Below are positions 17,637-24,812 of a stretch of DNA of 47,050 nucleotides, in pieces (the first letter of the stretch is position 1; each line of letters starts with the position of its first letter). Below the pieces are notes generated by a model. That model did not search any database. It was given only the letters and a program-made list of their open reading frames with translations, and was not told the DNA's origin. Origin of the DNA: Anaerolineae bacterium (GTDB taxonomy: Bacteria; Chloroflexota; Anaerolineae; Anaerolineales; Villigracilaceae); the NCBI GenBank assembly GCA_018648605.1, contig JABGQU010000006.1, positions 1-47,050 of the forward strand, read 5' to 3'. The position numbers and the translations under genes were made by a program.

Positions 17637-17739
17637 AACGCGGATTGCACTGATTTTGCGGATTCCCGCAGATTTTAAAAGCCAAAAAAGTTTTTAAAAT
17701 CCGCGTAAACCTGCCCAATCCATCAAATCCGCGTTCTAT
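17633..17739. repeat. Nested palindromic repeat in the hisH-hisA gap
   Basis: The outer arms ATAGAACGCGGATT (17633-17646) and AATCCGCGTTCTAT (17726-17739) pair perfectly over 14 bases. Inner arms (CGCAGATTTTAAAA / TTTTAAAATCCGCG, one mismatch) form a second stem. The left arm starts within the hisH stop codon and the right arm ends just before the hisA ribosome-binding site, so the repeat fills the gap. Confidence 0.8.
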
Positions 17740-17751
17740 TAAGGAGCCAAT

Positions 17752-18474
17752 ATGACCTTTACCATCTACCCCGCCATCGACCTTTGCAAGGGACAAGTTG
17801 TCCGTTTGCGGCAGGGCGACCCAAATAAGCAGAAAGAATATAGCAATGATCCCGTTGAAATTGCCAAAAAGTGGCAAGCTCAGGGTGCAACTTGGTTTCA
17901 TCTGATCAATCTTGATGGGGCATTCGGCGAATATATCGAGCCCAACCAGCGTGCGATTAAAAATATCCTTGTGGCGTGCGGCGATATTTCCACGCAGCTT
18001 GGCGGTGGGATTCGCAGCCTCGCCGATATCGAAGGAGCACTGAATCTCGGCATCACGCGTGTTATTTTGGGCACAGCGATTCTCGAAGATTTTTCTTTTG
18101 CAAAAAAGGTGATTGCCGAATTTGGTGCAGATCGAATTGTCTTCGGCTTGGATGCACGGGATGGCGTTCTCATGGCGCGTGGCTGGCAAGTCGCCTCGGA
18201 TCGCTCTATATTTGAGCTTGCCGAGGCACTAAAAAACATCGGCGCGGAGAGAATCATCTACACCGATATCGCCACCGATGGGATGAGCGTTGGCAACGAC
18301 ACCAAAAACACCCGTCAGCTTGCGGAAAAAACGGGACTAGATGTCATCGCGTCTGGCGGAATCAAAACCTTGGAGGATGTGCGAGAAGTTAAAGAAGCAG
18401 GTTTGAGTGGTGTGATTATTGGGCGTGCCTTGTATGAAAATCATATCACGTTGGCGGAGGCGATAGCATGTTAA
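17752..18474 (+). CDS. hisA: ProFAR isomerase
   Basis: 240 aa TIM barrel; isomerises ProFAR to PRFAR, the HisF substrate. The catalytic Asp in YPAIDLCKGQVVRL (residue 8 by family alignment) and the second Asp in FGLDARDG (near 131) are both present, with phosphate-binding GGGIRS and ASGGI loops and IYTDIATDGM. It is a single-function enzyme; the retained neighbour hisF shows it has not been replaced. AAGGAG lies before ATG 17752. Confidence 0.96.
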   Translation: MTFTIYPAIDLCKGQVVRLRQGDPNKQKEYSNDPVEIAKKWQAQGATWFHLINLDGAFGEYIEPNQRAIKNILVACGDISTQLGGGIRSLADIEGALNLGITRVILGTAILEDFSFAKKVIAEFGADRIVFGLDARDGVLMARGWQVASDRSIFELAEALKNIGAERIIYTDIATDGMSVGNDTKNTRQLAEKTGLDVIASGGIKTLEDVREVKEAGLSGVIIGRALYENHITLAEAIAC

Positions 18475-18483
18475 CTCAACGTC

Positions 18484-18592
18484 AGAACTGCACTGCATTT
18501 GTACAATGTGTTGCAGTCCGGGTTAGCAAAGACTTGCTTATCGCGTTAGACCCGATGTGCAACGCATCCAAAAGCGGATGCAATGCACATCT
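18484..18592. repeat. Composite palindromic element, hisA-hisF gap (copy 2)
   Basis: A 109-base unit: left palindrome ACTGCACTGCATT / AATGTGTTGCAGT, a linker with a small stem AGCAA/TTGCT, and right palindrome GATGTGCAACGCATCC / GGATGCAATGCACATC. Its reverse complement aligns along its length with the element at 16294-16432. Two terminal palindromes around a spacer resemble the REPIN arrangement known in other bacteria. Confidence 0.75.
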
Positions 18593-18607
18593 ATCGGAGA
18601 AAACAAT

Positions 18608-19381
18608 ATGTTAGCAAAAAGAATCATCCCCTGTCTGGATGTCAAAGAAGGTCGAGTCGTTAAAGGAGTCAACTTTGTCGGCTTGCGAGATGCGGGGGAC
18701 CCCGTTGAGCAGGCAAAAGCCTATGACAAGATGGGAGCAGATGAACTTGTTTTTCTCGATATTTCAGCAACGCACGAGGGAAAAGAAACAATGCTCGATG
18801 TGGTCAATCGGGTCGCTGAACAAGTTTTTTTGCCGCTCACTGTTGGGGGTGGGATTCGGTCTATTGAGGACGCACGTCTCGCTTTGCTGGCGGGCGCAGA
18901 TAAGATCGGGATCAACTCATCCGCTGTAGCAAATCCAGACCTGTTAGCTCAATCCGCTAAAAAATTTGGCGCACAATGTATCGTTCTCGCCATTGACGCA
19001 AAAAAGAAGGTGGGCGGTGGCTGGGAAGTCTACACACACGGCGGCAGAAAAGCGACGGGCTTGGATGCCATCGAGTGGGCAAAACGCGGCGTAGAAATGG
19101 GCGCAGGGGAAATTTTACTAACCAGCATGGACGCAGACGGCACGCTCGCAGGCTACAACTTGGAACTCACGCGCGCGATTGCGGACGCAGTAAATGTGCC
19201 AGTCATCGCGAGCGGCGGCGCGGGGAATGTGTCTCATTTTGCAGACGCGGTAACGCTGGGCGGCGCAGACGCCGCGCTTGCTGCATCCCTTTTTCACGAT
19301 AAGGTTTTGACGATTATGGATGTGAAGGAAGAGTTTTTGAGAAGAGGAATTCCTGTCAGGATGGTTGAATATGAGCGCTGA
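18608..19381 (+). CDS. hisF: Imidazole glycerol phosphate synthase, cyclase subunit
   Basis: 257 aa TIM barrel; with HisH forms imidazole glycerol phosphate and AICAR. Catalytic Asp11 is in [13 protein letters not shown] and the second catalytic Asp (130 by family) in VLAIDAKKK. Phosphate loops GGGIRS and ASGGAGN are intact. ATG 18608 is preceded by CGGAG; the longer in-frame start at 18557 lies in the palindromic repeat and would add a 17-residue tail atypical for the family. It overlaps hisI by 11 bases. Confidence 0.97.
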   Translation: MLAKRIIPCLDVKEGRVVKGVNFVGLRDAGDPVEQAKAYDKMGADELVFLDISATHEGKETMLDVVNRVAEQVFLPLTVGGGIRSIEDARLALLAGADKIGINSSAVANPDLLAQSAKKFGAQCIVLAIDAKKKVGGGWEVYTHGGRKATGLDAIEWAKRGVEMGAGEILLTSMDADGTLAGYNLELTRAIADAVNVPVIASGGAGNVSHFADAVTLGGADAALAASLFHDKVLTIMDVKEEFLRRGIPVRMVEYER

Positions 19382-19700
19382 AATAAATCTAAAATTCGAC
19401 AAGCATGGTTTGGTCACCACAGTGGTACAAGATGAGCAGAGCAAAGAAGTCCTCATGGTCGCGTGGATGAATGTTGAATCCTTTTGCTTAACGCGCGAAA
19501 CAGGCCAGGCACATTTCTGGAGCCGTAGCCGACAGGAACTCTGGCTTAAAGGTGCCACATCGGGCAACTTCATGAACGTGAGCAAAATATTGGTAGACTG
19601 TGATGCCGATACGCTCGTCTTGCTCGTAGAGCCTGCGGGACCTGCTTGCCATACGGGTGCAGAGAGTTGTTTTTATAGAGAAATAGAAAGTGGAAAGTAG
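19371..19700 (+). CDS. hisI: Phosphoribosyl-AMP cyclohydrolase
   Basis: 109 aa; opens the purine ring of phosphoribosyl-AMP, third step of the pathway. Family motifs are [26 protein letters not shown], the Mg-binding DCDAD and the zinc-binding Cys in GPACHTG and ESCF. ATG 19371 overlaps the end of hisF; TTG 19365 is possible but adds nothing conserved. HisI and HisE are separate polypeptides here, not the fused HisIE. Confidence 0.95.
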   Translation: MSAEINLKFDKHGLVTTVVQDEQSKEVLMVAWMNVESFCLTRETGQAHFWSRSRQELWLKGATSGNFMNVSKILVDCDADTLVLLVEPAGPACHTGAESCFYREIESGK

Positions 19701-19710
19701 AGAAAAGGTT

Positions 19711-19752
19711 CACCACAGAGAAAAACTTTGTGAACTCTGTGCCTTTGTGGTG
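19711..19752. repeat. CACCACAGAG-type palindrome, hisI-hisE gap
   Basis: CACCACAGAG at the left and CTCTGTGCCTTTGTGGTG at the right form an imperfect inverted repeat. Related sequence (CTCTGTGCTCTCTGTGGTGAG) recurs near 43855-43875. Repeats of this wording are common in bacterial intergenic DNA by my recollection. Confidence 0.65.
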
Positions 19753-19766
19753 CAAAAAGGAAAAAT

Positions 19767-20039
19767 ATGCTAAACGAATTATTTGAGATTATCGAAGAAC
19801 GTAAGGCCAACCCCACTGAAAAATCGTATACTGCCAGCCTTTTTGCCGAGGGTGAAGATCGCATTTTACAAAAAATCGGTGAAGAAGCAACAGAGGTTAT
19901 CATCGCTGCGAAGGGGCAGGGTGATGACCGTATTATTGAAGAAGTGAGCGACCTTTTTTATCATACGCTGGTTTTGCTGAGCGCAAAAGGACTCAGTCTT
20001 AGCGATGTAGAAAGTGAATTGAGAAAGAGGCATAAATGA
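19767..20039 (+). CDS. hisE: Phosphoribosyl-ATP pyrophosphohydrolase
   Basis: 90 aa, typical length; hydrolyses phosphoribosyl-ATP to phosphoribosyl-AMP, second step. The MazG-like helical signature is present: RILQKIGEEATEVIIAAK with the Glu pair, and EEVSDLFYHTLVLL with the metal-binding Asp. AAAGGA lies upstream. The stop overlaps the start of the HAD gene (ATGA), so the two are translationally coupled. Confidence 0.95.
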   Translation: MLNELFEIIEERKANPTEKSYTASLFAEGEDRILQKIGEEATEVIIAAKGQGDDRIIEEVSDLFYHTLVLLSAKGLSLSDVESELRKRHK

Positions 20040-21058
20040 GCAAGACGATCTTGATCTTTGATATGGATGGCGTGCTGCTCAAGCCACGTGGCTATCATCG
20101 CGCCTTGCAGGACACCGTTCGTTTTGGGGCGCAGGAAATGGGCTATGAGGGTGTTGAAATTTCAGACACAGAAATTGCTCAATTTGAGGGGTTGGGTATT
20201 TCCAGCGAGTGGCATTCGAGCGCAGCGTGCATGTCGGTTTTGATGATTAACGGTTCCCTTTCTCTTGAGCCGCTCTTCACGCTTCTTAAAGGAGAGCCAG
20301 CCCAAATTCCGGCGCGTATCCGGCTCGAAAGAGCCATCCAGAAGATGTCGAAAGATGCGCATGTCCATGAATTTGTCCAAGAAAGCGAAACTTTTCATTC
20401 ATCCACTTTTCGTATTTTTCAAGAATTAATATTGGGGAGTGCAGATTTTGAACGCATTTATGGAGAAAAAAGCAGCTTGGACATAGAGAGCTATCTGCTG
20501 CGATTTGATAAACCGCTACTCGGAACAGACGTGAGAAAGCGGCTTTTTGCGTGGCTCGAAGATCCCGAGCATGGATGCGCGATCATGACGAACCGCCCCT
20601 CGCGCCAGATGCCCGATGCCGAATATGGTCGGCGGCTGGTAGGACTAGGTGAACTCTCGTTGGTTGGCAATAATGATATTGAGTGGCTTGCCAAAGAAGT
20701 TGGGGAGGAAACCTCTGCCTTGCTAAAACCTGCTCCAACACATGCATTGGCAGCGGCTTTTACTTCTTTAGGCAAGCCTGTGGATGAGAGTTTATTATCT
20801 GCCTATGCGGCGACAAAAGGGAGTTTTTCTGAAGATTTATCGCTTTTGAAGGATAGTCAAATTTGGGTTTTTGAAGATACGCCCGCCGGTATTATCAGCG
20901 TGGGGAAGATGGGGGATTTTTTAATTGAGCATGGTTTTTCTGTTAAAATAAATAAAGTTGGCATTGCAGAGACATCCCTTAAAGGTGGATATTTGGAAGT
21001 GCAAGGGGCACAAGTTTTTGAGAGTATCGATCTTGCCTTACGAATGGTTTTGAATTGA
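20036..21058 (+). CDS. HAD-superfamily hydrolase, candidate histidinol-phosphate phosphatase
   Basis: 340 aa. All four HAD motifs are visible: nucleophile Asp9 and Asp11 in FDMDGV, the Thr in IMTNRPS near 183, Lys in LLKPAP near 231, and Glu-Asp in WVFEDTPAG near 277. A helical cap (about 20-165) is larger than in most small phosphatases. It overlaps hisE by four bases. The operon has nine his genes and no hisN, PHP-type hisK or hisB-N domain, so this is the natural candidate for the missing step. The phosphatase fold is seen; the substrate is inferred from context only. Confidence 0.8.
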   Translation: MSKTILIFDMDGVLLKPRGYHRALQDTVRFGAQEMGYEGVEISDTEIAQFEGLGISSEWHSSAACMSVLMINGSLSLEPLFTLLKGEPAQIPARIRLERAIQKMSKDAHVHEFVQESETFHSSTFRIFQELILGSADFERIYGEKSSLDIESYLLRFDKPLLGTDVRKRLFAWLEDPEHGCAIMTNRPSRQMPDAEYGRRLVGLGELSLVGNNDIEWLAKEVGEETSALLKPAPTHALAAAFTSLGKPVDESLLSAYAATKGSFSEDLSLLKDSQIWVFEDTPAGIISVGKMGDFLIEHGFSVKINKVGIAETSLKGGYLEVQGAQVFESIDLALRMVLN

Positions 21059-21067
21059 GAAAAGAAA

Positions 21068-21096
21068 AGACAGGCTCTCATTGAGAGCCTGTCTTG
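21068..21096. terminator. Bidirectional terminator between his operon and rhodanese gene
   Basis: A perfect 12-bp stem AGACAGGCTCTC / GAGAGCCTGTCT with a three-base loop. On the minus strand it is followed by a T-rich tail (complement of GAGAAAAGAAAA), which suits the rhodanese gene best; on the plus strand only TTGGG follows. It lies between convergent units. Confidence 0.8.
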
Positions 21097-21119
21097 GGTA
21101 TTGCTTATCTTTTTAGAGA

Positions 21120-22880
21120 TTATTCAGCAGCTACGAATTCTGCCACGGGAAGACCTGCTTCAACCCAGCCACTGAAACCACCTTTGAGGCTGGTAACATT
21201 GGTGTAGCCATTGCTCAGGAGAATTTCCATTGCCATTGTGGAGCGGTGTCCGCTACCGCAGTAGACGACAATCTCGGCGTCTTTATCGGCGGGCCACATG
21301 CTTGCTTTGGCGATGAAGCTTTCCAACGGGATGGTCAGTAATTCCTGATCTACGACTGCGATCAGACCTTTTTCCTCTACTTCTTCAGCACGACGAACGT
21401 CGATGAGGATCATCTCTGGTTTTTCGATCAGATCAGTATTCAGCGCATCAGCGGCTTTTCCGCCCCAGCTATGATCTTTTGCCCAAACAACAGATGCGTC
21501 GATCGGTGTACTCAGGCTTTCGGGAACTGTAGCAACATCTAATACCATTGGCTCGGGAAGACCTTCGACAACAGGGTTGCCAGCTTCTACCCAGCTTGAA
21601 TAGGTGGCTTTCAATGCGCGGACATCAGTCCAACCCATTGCGTGAAGGGCGGTCATTGCTATCGTTGCGCGCCAGCCACTTCCACAGTAGGCAACGATCG
21701 GGGTATCGAAAGCAGGCAGAAGGTCGATGTGTTGCGTCAGTTCATTCAAAGGAATGTGTGTTGCGCCTTCAATATGACCTTGTTCGGTTACTTCTTCAAC
21801 TGAGCGCACATCTAGGATGAATGGAGGTGTATCTTCCACCATTTCGACCAAGAGAGCATCGGCTTTGATGGTATTGTAACCAACCATATTGGTCAGCATG
21901 ACATTGTAGTTCTGCGCCAAGGTGGGGACGCCGCCAACTGATGCATAACCAGCACCAACCCAACCGCCATAGCCACCTTTAAGGCTGTTGACATCTTCAT
22001 AACCATAAGAAAGAAGCATGGTCATTGCCATTGTGGAGCGATGTCCACTGCCGCAGTATACAGTGATGGGGGTATCAGCAGAGGGCCACATATCTTGGCT
22101 GGCAATAAAGTCTTCAAGCGGGATGTGGACAAAGTTTGGTGCGTCGATATAGCCTTTTTCATCAACTTCTTCTTGGCGGCGAACATCGATCACAACTAGA
22201 TCAGCATTTTCAACCATTGCGATATTCAATGCGTCGGCTGGTTGTACGCCCCATTTTGTTCCCATACCTGCGACAGCCATGGTTGCGGCGTCAGCAGCGG
22301 CGAGCAAGTCAGCGTCTACTTCAACAGCATCTAAAACCATTGCTTCAGGAAGACCCTCAGCTACGGGGTTGCCAGCTTCTTTCCAGTCAGAATAAAAAGC
22401 TTTGAGAGCACGGACATTTGTCCAGCCCATTCCGTGGAGCGAAGTCATCGCAATGGTTGCGCGCCAGCCGGAGCCACAATAAACAACAATGGGCGTGTCG
22501 AATGCGGGCAGAAGTTCAGTGTGTTGTGCCAGTTCGTTTACTGGAATATGAGCAGCACCTTCGATATGACCTGTTTCAGTTACTTCTTCAACTGAGCGAA
22601 CGTCCAAGATGAAGGGAGGTGTATCTTCAACTATTTCTAGAAGAAGAGCATCGGCTTTGATAGTATTGTAGCCTTCCATTTCGGCGAGCATGGTCCCAAA
22701 AGTATCATCAAGCGTAAGCGCTTCTACTACTGGCTCTGGTTCAGGAGCAGGTTCTGCGGGTGCTTCCGGCTCTTCAACAACAGGTGCTTCTGCAGCGGGA
22801 GCAGGTGAGCAAGCGCTCAGTACCATTCCTAGGATCATAGTGCTGGTCAGAAGCAAATATAGAATTCGATTCTTTTTCAT
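21120..22880 (-). CDS. Lipoprotein with four rhodanese domains
   Basis: 586 aa. The signal peptide has lipidation Cys24 (MVLSAC) and is followed by a Pro/Glu/Ala-rich linker. Four rhodanese domains follow, each with an active-site Cys in a six-residue loop: C135 and C399 (CGSGWR), C276 and C541 (CGSGHR). Domains 1 and 3 are near-copies, as are 2 and 4, giving an A-B-A-B order with a 264-265-residue period. All four Cys are kept, so sulfur transfer from thiosulfate, polysulfide or persulfides outside the cytoplasm is plausible. AAGGAG lies before ATG 22880. It starts 60 bases after the dodecahaem gene on the same strand, suggesting cotranscription. Confidence 0.93.
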   Translation of the reverse strand: MKKNRILYLLLTSTMILGMVLSACSPAPAAEAPVVEEPEAPAEPAPEPEPVVEALTLDDTFGTMLAEMEGYNTIKADALLLEIVEDTPPFILDVRSVEEVTETGHIEGAAHIPVNELAQHTELLPAFDTPIVVYCGSGWRATIAMTSLHGMGWTNVRALKAFYSDWKEAGNPVAEGLPEAMVLDAVEVDADLLAAADAATMAVAGMGTKWGVQPADALNIAMVENADLVVIDVRRQEEVDEKGYIDAPNFVHIPLEDFIASQDMWPSADTPITVYCGSGHRSTMAMTMLLSYGYEDVNSLKGGYGGWVGAGYASVGGVPTLAQNYNVMLTNMVGYNTIKADALLVEMVEDTPPFILDVRSVEEVTEQGHIEGATHIPLNELTQHIDLLPAFDTPIVAYCGSGWRATIAMTALHAMGWTDVRALKATYSSWVEAGNPVVEGLPEPMVLDVATVPESLSTPIDASVVWAKDHSWGGKAADALNTDLIEKPEMILIDVRRAEEVEEKGLIAVVDQELLTIPLESFIAKASMWPADKDAEIVVYCGSGHRSTMAMEILLSNGYTNVTSLKGGFSGWVEAGLPVAEFVAAE

Positions 22881-22940
22881 TATCTTTTCTCTCCTTATTG
22901 AGAAACTGAATATTGGGTAGAACTAGTCTTATAAACTCCT

Positions 22941-24350
22941 CTATTGCGAAAGAGGAGGGATTTCGTCAACGATCACAGATTGATTGGCTTCAAGCTCTGC
23001 AGGGCTCACTTTATCGGCTGTCAGGAAAATATCTGCATTGCCATGACAAGCTTCACAACTTTCGTTTTGTGGGGTGATCCGCTGAATATTATGCGGCGTA
23101 GCATACGCCCATGTAGGTCGTGCATCAAAATTCGAGAGTAAGTTTTCTCCGTAAAATGCATAGCTTTCCGTATCCACAGGAACATGCCGCACAGGCACAT
23201 ATTCATAAGGACGGTGATAGCTTGGATTCGGATTTTTACCAATGAAGAAGGTCAGGTATGTACCTTCTGTCTCAAAGAATGGATTGCCGCTTTCTTCGCT
23301 TACTGCAACATGACAACCATCGCAACTTGTATAGCTGACAGAATGACATACCTGGCAGGATAGCTTATCCTGATGCAAAATATGCTGGGGATTAGACGTT
23401 GCAGCTTCCTCATGACACGATCCGCACGCCGGGACTTCTGCTCCCGTATAACGATCAGGATTGCTTAGAAGAAGATCAGCATCTTCCGTTAAATCGTGGC
23501 ATTCTGTGCAAACACCCGTTGAGTCATGCATCTCCATACCAGAGTGGCAATCAACACAATTCATCCGACCTTGTCGGAAATGAATATCGCCAGAGATGCC
23601 TTCATGTTTGCCTAAATATTCAGAGCCAACACGGCTGCCATGACAGGCTGTGCAGTTTCGCGTCATAGATGGGGTCTTTTTGACATTGTGCCCGGCTATG
23701 AAACCTCCGCCAACAGAATTTGGCTGGCTGATATGGCAGTCGCCACAAGTCGCATGACAAGATGAACAGTGGTTTCCGAACATTCCTTCCAGTGCTTCGT
23801 GGTCTTCAGGTACAGAGCGCTCATCAATAGCTTTCCAATACCCATCTAAAGTCGAATGCAGGCTGGTTTCAAAGGTTTCTGCTTGCGTTGAATGACACAT
23901 CTGACATCCCTGATTTGGTAATGCGCTGGGGTCAGAGATCAACCCTGCATGTGCTTCATCCTTATCTGGAGATTGTTGGCCCTCATGACAAACAGTACAG
24001 ATTACCTGTCCGTGTACATCATCTACAAAATCATCTTCAACGAGAACTTTTTCCCAAGGCTCCAACGGAGCCACTTCGCCCCCTCAGCCTTCACCTTTGT
24101 TTTCAGAGATAATCTCTTCTTCAGGCTTGGCCGTGCTTATGAGGCGTTCTTTGTCTGTGTGGCAATCCAGACAATAACTAACTATTTCAGGTTCGCTTGT
24201 TGGGGTCGGAGGAGGAGGGAGTGTAGGTACTAAGGTAGCCTCTTCTATAGGTTCTTGTACTGGAGTTTCCTGCTCTGTGATTGTCGGAGAACATCCTGCA
24301 AAAAATATGAACAAAAGAAGAGTAAAAAGTAGATATTTTGTTTTTGTCAT
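22941..24350 (-). CDS. Dodecahaem c-type cytochrome lipoprotein with in-frame UGA
   Basis: The frame from ATG 24350 (GAGG six bases upstream) gives a lipoprotein signal with Cys20 (FFAGC), a Pro/Thr linker and one CxxCH, then TGA at 24084-24086 (codon 89). The same frame continues without another stop to 22941 and carries eleven more CxxCH motifs, twelve in all, for 469 residues. The downstream part has no signal peptide, so it could not be exported or haem-loaded alone. A hairpin GGCTCC-GTT-GGAGCC (24058-24072) lies just after the TGA. Explanations are selenocysteine insertion, Trp/Cys codon mutation or sequencing error, or reinitiation at GTG 24074. Likely an extracytoplasmic electron carrier. 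No close family name was recognised. Confidence 0.75.
24058..24086 (-). promoter_or_regulatory. UGA codon with SECIS-like hairpin
   Basis: Reading the minus strand, TGA is followed by 17 bases and then the G of the apical loop of a stem GGCTCC / GGAGCC with loop GTT; two weaker pairs continue below an unpaired T. Known bacterial SECIS elements place a loop G, often GU, about 16-37 bases after UGA, so position and loop fit loosely. The stem is short and could be chance. Confidence 0.4.
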
Positions 24351-24391
24351 AAAAGTCCTCAATGCACTTTTTTATCGTGATATATTTCACT

Positions 24392-24420
24392 ATTATAGTG
24401 TTCGGGTATTACACAAACAA
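24392..24420 (-). promoter_or_regulatory. Promoter of the dodecahaem cytochrome gene
   Basis: On the minus strand TTGTTT (24420-24415), a 17-base spacer and a perfect TATAAT (24397-24392). The start would fall near 24385, giving a 5' leader of about 35 bases with a Shine-Dalgarno sequence. Confidence 0.65.
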
Positions 24421-24432
24421 GTGATAAAAATA

Positions 24433-24451
24433 ACAAACGCTTATCGTTTGT
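24433..24451. promoter_or_regulatory. Perfect palindrome upstream of cytochrome promoter
   Basis: ACAAACG-CTTAT-CGTTTGT has perfect 7-base arms and lies 13 bases upstream of the -35 box of the minus-strand promoter, centred near -57. That is an activator-like position. A shorter inverted repeat ATAAG-TAAAG-CTTAT follows near 24466-24480. The protein that would bind is unknown. Confidence 0.4.
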
Positions 24452-24812
24452 GCTTATGTAAATTGATAAGTAAAGCTTATGCGTGGATATTCGATACTTG
24501 TTATGGAAAAAAACACTGACACCACCCTGCATAGCTTGAATATTTGCTGTGATATTTACATTGGGCACCATAAAAAACGCCCCTATTTCGGCACAGCCCG
24601 CTTTTTAGACTTTGATTAACAATTTGAATCTCTTATCAAGATGGCGTACTTCCTTAATAGGAGATAAATAGAATATGACGATTGTCACTAGGAGTATTGT
24701 TTTTATTGACCTTATAATGTTTTGACCTCATGCAAGGTGAATATTTCAGGTATTTTTCGTCTTATTACTAGAACGATCCTGATTTTGCCAAATAAAATTT
24801 ACAGGAGATGCT

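Larger units (their letters stand above)
24351..24812. other. Divergent intergenic region between cytochrome operons
   Basis: 462 bases without a credible gene, AT-rich compared with the flanks. It holds the minus-strand promoter and palindrome listed separately. On the plus strand a perfect TATAAT at 24713-24718 has no clear -35 box (TAGGAG at the proper distance) and would give a leader of about 90 bases for the nonahaem gene. I see no repeat or RNA structure beyond these. Confidence 0.6.

Noticed and set aside
16923-18189. Two minus-strand open frames above 215 codons opposite hisH and hisA
   Set aside because: Both lie opposite complete his genes and cross the palindromic gap; no protein-like features.
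12743-20039. CRISPR-like periodic repeats in the his region
   Set aside because: The repeats are different palindromes in gene gaps, not equal-length repeats with unique spacers.
24072-24074. Separate gene starting at GTG 24074 with GAGG upstream
   Set aside because: The product would have eleven haem sites but no export signal; one protein reading through UGA or a corrected codon explains the data better.
24675-24725. A 16-codon frame with a Shine-Dalgarno-like AGGAG in the divergent cytochrome region
   Set aside because: No neighbours, no residue pattern of a leader peptide, and it overlaps the TATAAT box; likely chance.
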